The notes: generated by a model not told the origin, from the letters alone. Numbered from the stretch's first letter, positions 16,303 through 25,403 are shown. The stretch: DNA of 64,000 bases from Actinomycetales bacterium (GCA_016715285.1 JADKAO010000005.1:310001-374000); one strand, 5' to 3'. Program-made: numbers and translations.

Positions 16303-18861
16303 TTATGAACTCACCGACCCGGTTGCGGCGTCCTGGGGCCCACCCACGGTGTCGATGGGGGGCAGATCCGGGATGTCCGGCAACGTCTCCCGCCGCAACG
16401 AACCAGCGAAAGTGAAAACCGAGTCCTTGTCCTCACCTGTGGCATCGACGAGCACGAACTCGCCGGCCTTGAGCTCGCCGTAGAGGATCTTCTCCGAGAG
16501 CGAGTCCTCGATCTCGCGCTGGATGGTGCGCCGCAACGGACGGGCACCGAGCACGGGGTCGTAGCCCTTCTTGGCCAACAGGTTCTTGGCCGTGACGGTG
16601 AGCTCGAGGCCCATGTCCTTGTCGCGCAAGCGCTTGTCGAGCTTGGCGATCTCGAGGTCGACGATCGCGACGATCTCGGACTGGGTGAGCTGCGGGAAGA
16701 CGATGATGTCGTCGACTCGGTTGAGGAACTCGGGACGGAAGTGGTTCTTGAGCTCGTCCTGGACCTTGTTCTTCATCCGGTCGTACTCACTGCGGCTGTC
16801 CGGCCCGGCGGAGAAGCCGAGCGAGCCCTTGGTGATGTCCCGGGTGCCGAGGTTGGTCGTCATGATGATGACGGTGTTCTTGAAGTCGACCACCCGACCT
16901 TGCGAGTCGGTGAGGCGGCCGTCTTCGAGCACCTGGAGGAGGGAGTTGAAGACCTCCGGGTGAGCCTTTTCGACCTCGTCGAAGAGCACAACCGAGAACG
17001 GCCGACGACGCACCTTTTCGGTGAGCTGGCCACCCTCCTCATAGCCGACATAACCGGGCGGCGACCCAAACAGCCGACTCACGGCGAACTTCTCCGAGTA
17101 CTCGCTCATGTCGAGCTGGATCAGCGCGTCCTCGTCACCGAAGAGGAACTCGGCGAGCGTCTTGGCCAGCTCGGTCTTCCCGACACCGGTCGGGCCAGCG
17201 AAGATGAACGAGCCACCCGGGCGACGCGGGTCTTTAAGCCCGGCGCGGGTGCGACGGATCGCCTGCGACAGCGCCTTGATGGCGTCGTCCATGCCGACGA
17301 TGCGCTTGTGCAGCTCGCTCTCCATGTTGAGCAGGCGAGCGGACTCCTCTTCGGTCAGCTTGAAGACCGGTATGCCTGTTGAGGCCGCCAGCACCTCGGC
17401 AATGAGTTCGTCGTCAACCTCGGCGACGACGTCCATGTCGCCGGCCTTCCACTGCGCCTCGCGCTCAGACCGGGCGGTCGACAGCTGCTTCTCGTCGTCG
17501 CGCAAGCGCGCGGCCTTCTCGAAGTCCTGCCCGTCGATCGCGGCTTCCTTCTGGCGGCGCACTTCGGCGATCTTCTCGTCGAACTCGCGCAGGTCCGGCG
17601 GCGCGGTCATCCGACGGATGCGCAGGCGAGCGCCGGCCTCGTCGATGAGGTCGATCGCCTTGTCCGGCAGGAACCGGTCGTTGACATAACGGTCAGCCAT
17701 CGTCGCGGCCGCAACGAGCGCGCCGTCGGTGATGGACACGCGGTGGTGGGCCTCGTAGCGGTCGCGCAGCCCCTTGAGGATCTCGATGGTGTGCGACAGG
17801 GTCGGCTCGGCGACCTGGATGGGCTGGAAGCGGCGTTCGAGCGCCGAGTCCTTCTCGATGTGCTTGCGGTATTCGTCGAGCGTGGTGGCACCGATGGTCT
17901 GGAGCTCACCACGGGCCAGCATCGGCTTGAGGATCGAGGCCGCGTCGATGGCACCCTCAGCGGCGCCCGCACCCACCAGCGTGTGGATCTCGTCGATGAA
18001 GATGATGATGTCGCCGCGCGTGCGGATCTCCTTGAGGACCTTCTTGAGGCGCTCTTCGAAGTCACCGCGGTAACGCGAGCCGGCCACAAGGGCACCGAGG
18101 TCAAGCGTGTAGAGGTGCTTGTCCTTGAGCGTCTCAGGCACGGTGCCGCGGACGATGTCCTGGGCCAGACCCTCGACGACCGCGGTCTTGCCGACGCCCG
18201 GCTCACCGATCAGGACGGGGTTGTTCTTGGTGCGGCGCGAGAGCACCTGCATGACCCGCTCGATTTCCTTCTCGCGCCCAATGACCGGGTCGAGCTTGCC
18301 TTCGCGGGCAGCCTGGGTGAGGTTGCGCCCGAACTGGTCGAGCACCAGGGATCCGGCGGGCGTGCCCTCAGCGGGACCGCTCGCGGGGCCAACGCCCGCG
18401 CCAGCCTTCTCGCCTTGGCCGGACTGGTAACCGGCAAGGAGCTGAATCACTTGCTGGCGCACCTTGTTGAGGTCGGCTCCCAGCTTGACGAGGACCTGCG
18501 CAGCGACGCCCTCACCCTCGCGAATCAGCCCAAGGAGGATGTGCTCGGTGCCGATATAGGTGTGGCCGAGCTGAAGTCCCTCGCGCAGCGAGTACTCCAG
18601 GACCTTCTTGGCGCGCGGGGTAAACGGAATGTGCCCGGTTGGCGCCTGCTGGCCCTGACCGATGATCTCTTGCACCTGCTCGCGGACGTCAGCGAGCTTG
18701 ATGCCGAGGTTTTCGAGCGCCTTGGCGGCGAGCCCCTCGCCCTCGTGGATCAGCCCCAGGAGGATGTGCTCGGTGCCGATGTAGTTGTGGTTGAGCATGC
18801 GCGCCTCTTCTTGGGCGAGCACGACAACCCGCCGCGCGCGGTCCGTAAACCGTTCGAACAT
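16303..18861 (-). CDS. clpC: ATP-dependent Clp protease ATPase subunit ClpC
   Basis: 852 residues, a cytosolic unfoldase that feeds ClpP. Two Clp-N repeats (residues about 1-145, each with YIGTEHILLGLI), first AAA+ module with Walker A GEPGVGKTA, UVR/M-domain coiled coil (KEAAIDGQDFEKAARLRD), second AAA+ module with Walker A GPTGVGKTEL, and the D2-small domain. The ClpP-docking loop lies after VFNSLLQV. ATG at 18861 has a good AGGAGTGAAACG site, so the 24-residue upstream extension is not used. In M. tuberculosis clpC is next to lsr2; here about 6 kb of DNA repair and methyltransferase genes lie between. Confidence 0.97.
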   Translation of the reverse strand: MFERFTDRARRVVVLAQEEARMLNHNYIGTEHILLGLIHEGEGLAAKALENLGIKLADVREQVQEIIGQGQQAPTGHIPFTPRAKKVLEYSLREGLQLGHTYIGTEHILLGLIREGEGVAAQVLVKLGADLNKVRQQVIQLLAGYQSGQGEKAGAGVGPASGPAEGTPAGSLVLDQFGRNLTQAAREGKLDPVIGREKEIERVMQVLSRRTKNNPVLIGEPGVGKTAVVEGLAQDIVRGTVPETLKDKHLYTLDLGALVAGSRYRGDFEERLKKVLKEIRTRGDIIIFIDEIHTLVGAGAAEGAIDAASILKPMLARGELQTIGATTLDEYRKHIEKDSALERRFQPIQVAEPTLSHTIEILKGLRDRYEAHHRVSITDGALVAAATMADRYVNDRFLPDKAIDLIDEAGARLRIRRMTAPPDLREFDEKIAEVRRQKEAAIDGQDFEKAARLRDDEKQLSTARSEREAQWKAGDMDVVAEVDDELIAEVLAASTGIPVFKLTEEESARLLNMESELHKRIVGMDDAIKALSQAIRRTRAGLKDPRRPGGSFIFAGPTGVGKTELAKTLAEFLFGDEDALIQLDMSEYSEKFAVSRLFGSPPGYVGYEEGGQLTEKVRRRPFSVVLFDEVEKAHPEVFNSLLQVLEDGRLTDSQGRVVDFKNTVIIMTTNLGTRDITKGSLGFSAGPDSRSEYDRMKNKVQDELKNHFRPEFLNRVDDIIVFPQLTQSEIVAIVDLEIAKLDKRLRDKDMGLELTVTAKNLLAKKGYDPVLGARPLRRTIQREIEDSLSEKILYGELKAGEFVLVDATGEDKDSVFTFAGSLRRETLPDIPDLPPIDTVGGPQDAATGSVSS

Positions 18862-18983
18862 CGTTTCACTCCTGCCTTCGACTGCCCGAGGGTATGGGCG
18901 ATCTTGATCGTAGCCACCTCTCGGAGCCCGCACGGCAGCATCGCGGCTGTGAGTCAGGACCCCGGTTGTCTAGCCCAACGCCG

Positions 18984-19056
18984 CCGGTATGCCGTGCTGT
19001 TCCCTCCGCGCCCCGGTCCACGGCCGTGTTCGCCCTCGGCGGACACGGCATACCGG
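18984..19056. repeat. Octamer pair as a perfect 13-bp inverted repeat
   Basis: Copies at 18984-18996 and 19044-19056 are exact reverse complements (CCGGTATGCCGTG and its complement), separated by 47 bases. The pair lies between the end of the 93-residue gene and the clpC promoter region. A transcript could fold into a long-looped hairpin, so a terminator role is possible, as is binding of a protein to paired sites. Confidence 0.85.
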
Positions 19057-19073
19057 GCAGGGGCGCGGGATCG

Positions 19074-19355
19074 TTAGCGCACCCAGTCCTGGACCGGGGT
19101 CATGGGCACGTCGCGGCGTCGGAACACCGGGAAGGCGTTCAAGCCGCCGCCGGGATCGAAGCCCGTGGACCAGTTCACGAGGACCCAGCCCTGCGACTCG
19201 ACCGCGGCGAGACTGTCGCTCCAGGAGTCCAACTCGCCCTTGCCAGGCTGCGACCACGCGCCCAGCTTGAGTCGCGCCACATAGAACGACTGGCCAGCGC
19301 GGTAGGCCTCGGCCGCGCGGGTCACGAGGGCTTGCAGGTCACCTTCTCGACTCAT
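19074..19355 (-). CDS. Small conserved hypothetical protein
   Basis: 93 residues, soluble. It has LQALVTRAAEAYRAGQSFYVARLKLG, then ESQGWVLVNWSTGFD and a C-terminal PVFRRRDVPM segment. No known domain is recognised. Similar short proteins appear in related actinobacteria, as far as I recall. The codon pattern matches its neighbours, and it lies alone between two octamer sites (18984-19056 and 19365-19372). Confidence 0.6.
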   Translation of the reverse strand: MSREGDLQALVTRAAEAYRAGQSFYVARLKLGAWSQPGKGELDSWSDSLAAVESQGWVLVNWSTGFDPGGGLNAFPVFRRRDVPMTPVQDWVR

Positions 19356-19410
19356 GACGCCACCGTATGCCGGTCCGCTCAGCGCCGCACGTCGATGGGT
19401 CAGGGGCGCT

Positions 19411-20247
19411 TTATGACCCCTGTTTGACGGCTTGCAGGGTGTAGCTCAGCGGCAACCGCTCCCGACCCTCGCGCAAGCGATACTCACCACGGTCGTCGCG
19501 CTCCATCAGGCCAGGCAGTGCGTCCCACGGCACGCTGTCGTGCTCGACGAAGCCGGTAATGGCCATGCCCCGAACCAGGAGCGCCGTGAGGATCTCGCCC
19601 AATCCGTGGTTCCACTCATACGACGGCCGTGCCGTGAACTCCACATCGGTCTCGACGTAGGTCCCTTCGCCCTCCCACACCTGCGGGTTCTCCTGCTCGA
19701 AGTAGGGATGCGCGATAGTCAGCGTCGCGTTGTCCACCCCCTCGACGTCAGCCAGGGACCACAGCACGGGGTGGCCTTCGCGGATGAACAATCGACCGCC
19801 TGGGCGGAGCAGGTCACTCACGGTTTGCGCCCAGTCGGCGATCCGCGGCAACCACCCGATCGCACCGATACCGGTGTACACCAGGTCGAACTGCTCCCGC
19901 CCCAACAAAACCACCGCGTCGTCAACCGTGCCCTCGACGAACTCGATCGCTTCGTCCGCTCGCGCCACGATCTCCCGGGCTTGAGCCAGGGAGGCGCCGG
20001 AGAAGTCAAGCCCGGTCATCACCGCGCCGAGTCGCTGCAGTGACAAGGTGTCGGTCCCGATGTGGCATTGCAGGTGCACCCCGCGTAGACCAGTCACGTC
20101 ACCGAGCAGCGGGCAGTCGAACTCCACCACTCCGGAGAGCTCCGAGCGCCCCGACAGGAGACGTTCGACCTCATAGCCCGGCGAGGCGGCGTGTGCCGGC
20201 CCCCGCTCGTCCCAGTTGGCCCGGTTCGTCGCCAGATACTCGTCCAT
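19411..20247 (-). CDS. Class I SAM-dependent methyltransferase
   Basis: 278 residues. It begins with MDEYLATNRANWDERGPAHA, typical of a small-molecule methyltransferase family. The SAM site is VHLQCHIGTDTLSL, where Gly-x-Gly is replaced by H-I-G-T-D-T, as in that family. Further segments are GLDFSGASLAQAREI, FDLVYTGIGAIGWLP and LLRPGGRLFI. The preferred start is 20247, since residues further upstream in the frame are not family-like. An octamer lies 11 bases before the ATG. The substrate is unknown. Confidence 0.8.
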   Translation of the reverse strand: MDEYLATNRANWDERGPAHAASPGYEVERLLSGRSELSGVVEFDCPLLGDVTGLRGVHLQCHIGTDTLSLQRLGAVMTGLDFSGASLAQAREIVARADEAIEFVEGTVDDAVVLLGREQFDLVYTGIGAIGWLPRIADWAQTVSDLLRPGGRLFIREGHPVLWSLADVEGVDNATLTIAHPYFEQENPQVWEGEGTYVETDVEFTARPSYEWNHGLGEILTALLVRGMAITGFVEHDSVPWDALPGLMERDDRGEYRLREGRERLPLSYTLQAVKQGS

Positions 20248-20306
20248 AAACCCAGGAGTATGCCGCCAGTGACCTGCGGGGGCGGCCGGGATGCCAGGGG
20301 CGCGCC

Positions 20307-21212
20307 TTACCGTCTTCGCTGGCAGCGCCCGCACCAGAAGAGATTGCGCCCAGCCACCACTGCGGTCCGCACTCGCGAGCCGCAGGTGTGGCACGGCATA
20401 CCGTCGCGTTTGTAGACGTAGTAGCGGCGTTCGAGCGCACCGTGCGGGTTGGGGCGCCATGCCGAGACCCCTGTCGGGCTCGTGGGGACCAGGGCGGGGT
20501 CGTAGTCCCCAGCCACTACGTCAGCGATTTGGTCCCTCATGGTGACGATCTGACCCAACTGGACACCGATCGGCAGCAGCAGTTTGAGATCGTCCCAGAG
20601 GGCGCGCCAGGTGGCCCGGCGGATCTCCGTGCCGGGCCGCCAGGGGTCGACGCGATGCCGGAACAGGACCTCACACCGATAGACGTTGCCGACCCCGGCG
20701 AGCACAGCCTGATCCATAAGCAGATCTGCGATGGTGCGACTGCTCTTGGAGATCCGCGCCCACGCTCGGTCGGGGTCAGCGTCGGCTCGCAGCGGGTCCG
20801 GTCCGAGCCGTGCGACGACGGCGTCAACTTCGGAGGGCGTGGCGACGTTGACCAACGCCATGGCCCGCAAATCCGCAACGTAGTGCGCGGTCAGCAGGCG
20901 GAGGCGCACCGCCCCGACCGCGGGCGGGATCGAGTATGCCGCGTCGTCAAGTCCCTGCACGATGGCGTCAGGCACATATCGGGTGACCTCGAAGCTCCCG
21001 ATCAGCCCCAAGTGGACGTGGAGGAAACGGTCACCCTCGAACTCGGCAAAGAGGTGCTTGCCCCATGCCTGCGCGTCGATGAACTGGCGGCCGTCGAGTA
21101 TGGCGGCACCCTCGACGAAGCGTCCTTGAGGGCTCGACACTGCTGGGAACGTGCCACGGAAGGCACCATTGAGGGACCCCGCCAGCCGGTGGATCGTGTG
21201 GCCTTCCGGCAC
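20307..21212 (-). CDS. nei: Fpg/Nei family DNA glycosylase (actinobacterial Nei type)
   Basis: About 301 residues. The catalytic N-terminal Pro-Glu follows the start as (V)PEGHTIHRLAG, which fixes the GTG at 21212. A helix-two-turn-helix lies around LLMDQAVLAGVGNVYRCEVLF with its conserved Lys/Asn region. A C-terminal zinc finger is CHTCGSRV...FWCGRCQ. It resembles the Nei proteins of mycobacteria, which remove oxidised pyrimidines with a beta-elimination activity. It starts one base after the ku stop (TGAGGTG), so it is co-translated with Ku, joining base excision with end joining. Confidence 0.93.
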   Translation of the reverse strand: MPEGHTIHRLAGSLNGAFRGTFPAVSSPQGRFVEGAAILDGRQFIDAQAWGKHLFAEFEGDRFLHVHLGLIGSFEVTRYVPDAIVQGLDDAAYSIPPAVGAVRLRLLTAHYVADLRAMALVNVATPSEVDAVVARLGPDPLRADADPDRAWARISKSSRTIADLLMDQAVLAGVGNVYRCEVLFRHRVDPWRPGTEIRRATWRALWDDLKLLLPIGVQLGQIVTMRDQIADVVAGDYDPALVPTSPTGVSAWRPNPHGALERRYYVYKRDGMPCHTCGSRVRTAVVAGRNLFWCGRCQRRR

Positions 21213-21213
21213 C

Positions 21214-22101
21214 TCAGCCGACCTTGCGCTTGGGCACAGCCTTCTTCGCGGGGGGCGTCGCCGCAGCCTTTGCCGGAGCAGTTGCCGTGCCCGTGGCTGA
21301 GGCTTTGGGGGCCACGGGTTCGCCACGAGCTGCCTTGGCGCGGTCGACCGACCGCTGCAGCGCTTCAAGCAGGTCGACAACCTCGCCCGAACCTTCGGCC
21401 TCCGCCGCCGGGGCTGATACCTCGCCGCCCTCAAGCTTTGACTTCACGAGCGCGTCGACCGCGACCGCATAGTCGTCTTCCAACTCGCTGGGGTCATAGT
21501 CGCCCGAAAGCGAGTTGACGAGCATGTTTGCCATCGCCAATTCTTGATCTGAGGCGTGGACGTCGTCACCGATGTTGACCTGGTCAGCCCCACGGATTTC
21601 GTCCGGCCACAGCAGCGTTTGCAGCACGATGACGTTGTCGTGGACGCGCAAGACAGCCATGGTCATCCGGGTGCGGATCGACACCGTGACGAGGGCGACG
21701 CGGTCGGCCGCATCGAGTGCGTCCCGCAAGAGCGCATAAGGTTTGACCGCGGCCTTCTCTGGCTCCAGGTAGTAGGCCTTGTCGTAAAGCATGGTGTCGA
21801 TCTGGTCTTTCGGGACGAATTTCGTGACCGCGACCTCTTTGCTCGACTGGTTGGGCAGCGAGGCGAGGTCTTCATCGGTCAGGACGACCATGCCGCCGTC
21901 TTCGGTTTCGTACCCCTTCGCCACCTCGTCGTAGGGCACCTGTTCCCCACACGCGCTGCACACGCGCTGATAGCGGATCTGGCCACCGTCGGCCCTGTGC
22001 ACCTGGCGGAACGAGATGTCGTGGTTCTCGGTCGCGGAGTAGAGCTTCACGGGCACATTGACGAGGCCGAAAGACACCGCACCCTTCCACATTGCCCGCA
22101 T
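21214..22101 (-). CDS. ku: Non-homologous end joining protein Ku
   Basis: 295 residues. Bacterial Ku homodimers ring the ends of double-strand breaks and recruit LigD. The start MRAMWKGAVSFGLVNVPVKLYSA is family-typical, and the core runs to about residue 250, with the CSACG segment close to the beginning. The Ala/Pro/Lys-rich tail (PPAKKAVPKRKVG) is the C-terminal extension common in actinobacteria and binds DNA. ATG at 22101 is preferred over GTG or ATG frames upstream. The partner enzymes are encoded on the opposite strand just beyond the DUF1877 gene. Confidence 0.96.
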   Translation of the reverse strand: MRAMWKGAVSFGLVNVPVKLYSATENHDISFRQVHRADGGQIRYQRVCSACGEQVPYDEVAKGYETEDGGMVVLTDEDLASLPNQSSKEVAVTKFVPKDQIDTMLYDKAYYLEPEKAAVKPYALLRDALDAADRVALVTVSIRTRMTMAVLRVHDNVIVLQTLLWPDEIRGADQVNIGDDVHASDQELAMANMLVNSLSGDYDPSELEDDYAVAVDALVKSKLEGGEVSAPAAEAEGSGEVVDLLEALQRSVDRAKAARGEPVAPKASATGTATAPAKAAATPPAKKAVPKRKVG

Positions 22102-22199
22102 CGCCAGCCCTACCCTTCCCACCGGTCACATCCCGTCGCCTTGCCGGACGGATAGGCCAGCATGCGGCCAACACCTCGATCGGGGCAAGCTCCGCGCCA

Positions 22200-22213
22200 G
22201 CTAACCGGTTAGC
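22200..22213. promoter_or_regulatory. Perfect 14-bp palindrome, possible operator
   Basis: GCTAACCGGTTAGC lies in the 154 bases between divergent ku (start 22101) and the DUF1877 gene (22256). A dimeric repressor could control both repair directions from here. No regulator gene is adjacent. An octamer follows at 22240-22247. Confidence 0.45.
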
Positions 22214-22255
22214 CTCGTCGCGCGGTGGACACCTTCGCACGGCATACTCACTGGC

Positions 22256-22741
22256 ATGGTCATGACGTGGACGGCCCGCGCGCTCACGCCCGAAGAGCAC
22301 GCTGCCGTAACGACAAATGCAAAGGTGGTGGTCGACCTTCTCGAGGACGAGCCTCCTCATCCGAAGCTGGCCCTCCATCTCGGGACGGCCTGGCATGGCA
22401 TCCACTGGCTCCTGACGGGCACGGCATACGAATCCGAAAGTGCTGTGGGACAAGCGATCTTCGGCGGCGAGCCCATAGGGCGCAATCTCGGCCATGGGCC
22501 GGCGCACCTTCTTGACCACCGCGTGGTCCGACGTGTCGATGACGCGCTCGAATCCCTCTCCGTCGCAGATCTCGCCGATCGATTCGACCCCGATCTCATG
22601 GTGGAGGCGGACATCTCTCCCGGCTTCTGGCACGACCCGGAGATCTTCGAGACTTTGCTCGCCCCCCGCTATCGCGCCCTCCAGAGGTTCTACCGCCGAG
22701 CGCGTAAAGCCGGCGCTCCGGTCCTCACCGCGATCCTCTGA
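22256..22741 (+). CDS. DUF1877 family protein (YfbM-like)
   Basis: 161 residues, soluble. The family pattern is visible in LALHLGTAWHGIHWLLTG, IFGGEPIGRNLGHGPAHLLD and WHDPEIFETLLAPRYRALQRFYRRA. Proteins of this family in E. coli and Streptomyces are uncharacterised. It is on the plus strand directly before the ligase, 16 bases away, so it may be part of the ligase-polymerase transcript. ATG at 22262 is an alternative start. Confidence 0.85.
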   Translation: MVMTWTARALTPEEHAAVTTNAKVVVDLLEDEPPHPKLALHLGTAWHGIHWLLTGTAYESESAVGQAIFGGEPIGRNLGHGPAHLLDHRVVRRVDDALESLSVADLADRFDPDLMVEADISPGFWHDPEIFETLLAPRYRALQRFYRRARKAGAPVLTAIL

Positions 22742-22757
22742 CGGCAACTCCCCACCG

Positions 22758-23774
22758 ATGCTCCCGATGCTCGCGACGGCGACGCGGCACGTCCCGGTCG
22801 GCACGGACTGGGTCCATGAACTCAAGTGGGACGGAATGCGCGTCCTTCTCGACGTCCGCGCTGGCCACGTGCGCGCCTTCAGCCGGACTGAGCGGGACGT
22901 CACCGTAGCCTTCCCAGAGCTCCAGGCACTCGGCGCCCTCTTCGACGACATGCTCCTCGACGGTGAAGTCGTTGCGCTCGTTAACGGTCGACCTCATTTC
23001 GGCACACTTGCCGAACGCTTCCACATCACCTCTTCCGCGAAAGCCGCGACCCTCGCCGCGACTGCGCCGGTGACATTCATGGTCTTCGACATCCTGCGCT
23101 TGTTCGGCGTCGGCCTCACCTCACGAACGTGGACGGAACGGCGCGCGACCCTGGAGCGGCTCGAACTCGACAACCCCAGCGTGGGAGCGTCGTCCTGGCA
23201 GGTCCCGGGGGTATTCGACGACGGCGCCGCCTTGCTCGTCGCGACGCGCGAACACGGCCTCGAAGGGGTGGTGAGCAAACGACGGACGAGCCGGTATGCC
23301 GTGGGCCAGCGCAGTCCCGACTGGCTCAAGCTCCCCAACCGGACGCGACTCTCAGTGGTCATCGGCGGCTGGCGTCCCGAAGCCGATCAGTCGACCCGGC
23401 TCGGCGCCATCCTTGTCGGCGTTCCGACGGCCAACGGACTGAGGTACCTCGGTCGCGTCGGAGCGGGCATCGCTGGTCGCGCAGGCGCCGCTCTGCTCAG
23501 TCAATTGCACGACATCCAAGCGGCCACGTCCCCCTTCCTCAGGGACGGCGACCCAGATGCCCTTCCCGGCGGCCCGGTCCCTCCGATCGACGCCGCCGGA
23601 GCCTTTTGGGTCCGGCCCGAGCTCGTGTGCGACATCCAATCCTTGGGCCTGACGCACACCCACCGACTTCGCCAACCGGCATACCTTGGGCTCCGTGGTG
23701 ATCTCACCCCGGCCGACGTGGAGGCGGCCTGGGCCCCGAGCAGAGACGCGCGTGGGGAGAGTCTGGATGCCTAG
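22758..23774 (+). CDS. ATP-dependent DNA ligase (separate LigD ligase domain)
   Basis: 338 residues, comparable to the ligase part of LigD or to stand-alone LigC. The adenylated lysine is in ELKWDGMR (motif I). Motif III is FMVFDIL, motif IV EGVVSKR, and motif V DWLKLPN, followed by an OB-fold. It seals nicks and double-strand ends with Ku. The start ATG at 22758 is taken because it opens directly with LPMLATAT, the family start; the longer frame is another gene's shadow. It overlaps the polymerase gene by eight bases. Nuclease domain of LigD is absent here. Confidence 0.93.
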   Translation: MLPMLATATRHVPVGTDWVHELKWDGMRVLLDVRAGHVRAFSRTERDVTVAFPELQALGALFDDMLLDGEVVALVNGRPHFGTLAERFHITSSAKAATLAATAPVTFMVFDILRLFGVGLTSRTWTERRATLERLELDNPSVGASSWQVPGVFDDGAALLVATREHGLEGVVSKRRTSRYAVGQRSPDWLKLPNRTRLSVVIGGWRPEADQSTRLGAILVGVPTANGLRYLGRVGAGIAGRAGAALLSQLHDIQAATSPFLRDGDPDALPGGPVPPIDAAGAFWVRPELVCDIQSLGLTHTHRLRQPAYLGLRGDLTPADVEAAWAPSRDARGESLDA

Positions 23775-24675
23775 CCCCAAGAAGGTGACCGTCCAGGCGG
23801 CAGGGCGGCGGCTGGCCGTCTCCAGCCTCGACAAGGTGATGTACCCGGACACTGAAACCACCAAGGGTGAGGTCCTGCACTACTACGCACGAATCGCCCC
23901 GGTGTTGCTCCCCCACCTCGCGCAGCGGCCGGTGACGCGAATTCGGTTTCCGCACGGCGTGGGTGGGCTGAGCTTCTTCGAGAAGAACCTTCCGTCCGGC
24001 GCCCCCGCATGGCTCCCGCGGGTCGTCGTCACCCATGGGGATGGCGCCTCAGACGGATTGACCTATCCGTTGGTAACCGGAGTCGACACCCTGATCTACC
24101 TGGCGAATCTCAACTCGCTCGAGTTCCACATCCCGCAGTGGCAGGTCGACGACTCCGGGCAGGCGCTGCCCCCAGATCGGATCGTCATCGATCTCGATCC
24201 CGGTCCGGGCACGGGGCTCCGGGAATGCTCACGCGTGGCCTTGGCAGTGCGCGAGCGACTGGAGGCGATTGGGCTCAACCCCGTGCCGGTCACGAGTGGG
24301 TCTAAAGGAATGCAGGTGTATGCCGCGCTGCCGGCGCTTCCGGGTTCTCATTCGAGCGATGATCTCAGCGCGGTAGCCCAGCAATTGGCCCAGGAGCTGA
24401 GTTCCGAAATGCCCGATCTTGTGGTTTGGCGGATGGCGAAATCAGCCCGGCCAGGCAAGGTGTTCATCGATTGGAGTCAGAACAACGCGGCGAAGACCAC
24501 GATCAGCCCGTATTCAATGCGTGGCCGTGATCTGCCGTGGGCTGCGACGCCACGCTCGTGGCAGGAAATCGAGCAGGGCGCGCGGGTGGATGCGGGGCTG
24601 ACCCAGGCCACCATCGAGGAGGTGCTCGATCGCGTCGAGCGTCACGGGGACCTCGCAGCATCCCTGTGGGGATGA
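23767..24675 (+). CDS. ligD: LigD-type DNA/RNA polymerase (primase-like PolDom)
   Basis: 302 residues of the archaeo-eukaryotic primase fold. The catalytic metal pair is in VIDLDPGPG, with the later basic/phosphate-binding stretch SGSKGMQVY and a third acidic region at KVFIDWSQNN. The C-terminal signature NNAAKTTISPYSMRG is diagnostic for LigD polymerase. It adds ribonucleotides to processed ends for joining. It overlaps the ligase end by eight bases, so the two are translated together. In Mycobacterium both domains are fused with a nuclease; here they are split. Confidence 0.95.
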   Translation: MPSPKKVTVQAAGRRLAVSSLDKVMYPDTETTKGEVLHYYARIAPVLLPHLAQRPVTRIRFPHGVGGLSFFEKNLPSGAPAWLPRVVVTHGDGASDGLTYPLVTGVDTLIYLANLNSLEFHIPQWQVDDSGQALPPDRIVIDLDPGPGTGLRECSRVALAVRERLEAIGLNPVPVTSGSKGMQVYAALPALPGSHSSDDLSAVAQQLAQELSSEMPDLVVWRMAKSARPGKVFIDWSQNNAAKTTISPYSMRGRDLPWAATPRSWQEIEQGARVDAGLTQATIEEVLDRVERHGDLAASLWG

Positions 24676-24729
24676 ACCAGAGTGTTGGCTGAGCAAGCGT
24701 CGAGCTCGGGTGCCGGACACCCCGTGTCG

Positions 24730-24764
24730 AGGGCCGCCGCCCCCATAACGGGGGCAGCGGCCCT
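24730..24764. terminator. Hairpin after the end-joining operon
   Basis: Left arm 24730-24744 and right arm 24750-24764 pair over 15 bases with one mismatch and a 5-base loop (ATAAC). It is GC-rich and has no T-run. It lies 55 bases after the polymerase stop and before the convergent lsr2. Confidence 0.85.
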
Positions 24765-24809
24765 GTGGACTCTGGTGGCGCGGTCAGCCCGCGCCACAGC
24801 GGTCATTGT

Positions 24810-25139
24810 TTAGGCGTGAGCCTTGTCGTAGGCCTCCTGGACCGACGCCGGCACGCGGCCACGGTCACTCACGGCATGCCCGTTGGCGCGAGCCCACTCA
24901 CGAACGACTGAGCCGTTGCCTCGCTTCGCCGCGCCCTGGCCGCGACGCTTGACGTTGCGACGCCCGCCGACTCGCTCGGCAACGCCAACCCACGGCGCAA
25001 GCACCTCGCGCAGCGAGGTCGCGTTAGCCGTTGACAGGTCGATCTCGTAGGTCACCCCATCGAGCCCGAAGGTCACGGTCTCGTCGGCGGTGCCGCCGTC
25101 AAGGTCGTCTTCGAGCACAACCACTGTCCGCTTAGCCAC
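24810..25139 (-). CDS. lsr2: Nucleoid-associated protein Lsr2
   Basis: About 109 residues. Lsr2 bridges AT-rich DNA and silences foreign genes. N-terminal dimerisation domain has EDDLDGGTADETVTFGLDG and YEIDLSTANATSLREVLAPW. The C-terminal DNA-binding part has the AT-hook-like RGR in SDRGRVPASVQEAYDKAH. GTG at 25139 is chosen because a GGAG sits nine bases before it; an ATG at 25154 (MESTPVAKR) is the alternative. The upstream 250 bases are noticeably AT-rich for this genome, which fits self-binding. In M. tuberculosis it lies between clpC and lysS as here, less the insert. Confidence 0.95.
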   Translation of the reverse strand: MAKRTVVVLEDDLDGGTADETVTFGLDGVTYEIDLSTANATSLREVLAPWVGVAERVGGRRNVKRRGQGAAKRGNGSVVREWARANGHAVSDRGRVPASVQEAYDKAHA

Positions 25140-25154
25140 TGGTGTGGACTCCAT

Positions 25155-25403
25155 TCATCTTGTTTGCGTGGATGGCATATCGACCCTGCTGTCGACAACA
25201 GGTGCGATGGAAGAACGGGGTGGATGGCCCCATCCTCATAACACTCATCAAAATCAGATGAGCTTTGTAAAGAGACTGCCCCTGCGAACTCTTTAGCGGA
25301 GCTAACCCTAACACGGGGATACGCCTTTCGCTCGCCGTCAACGCGCGGTCAACGTGGTGACGAAACGTTAAGGAATAGGACGTCCGATTTAACATACCCC
25401 GGG
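25155..25403. other. AT-rich region upstream of lsr2
   Basis: No gene is seen. The stretch has A/T runs unusual for this window and three dyads: CTGCTGTCGACAACAG (25186-25201, imperfect), GGATGGCCCCATCC (25222-25235) and CTCATC/GATGAG around 25243-25261. These are candidates for the lsr2 promoter and operators. It also holds the 3' side of the small lysS-linked gene. Confidence 0.5.
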
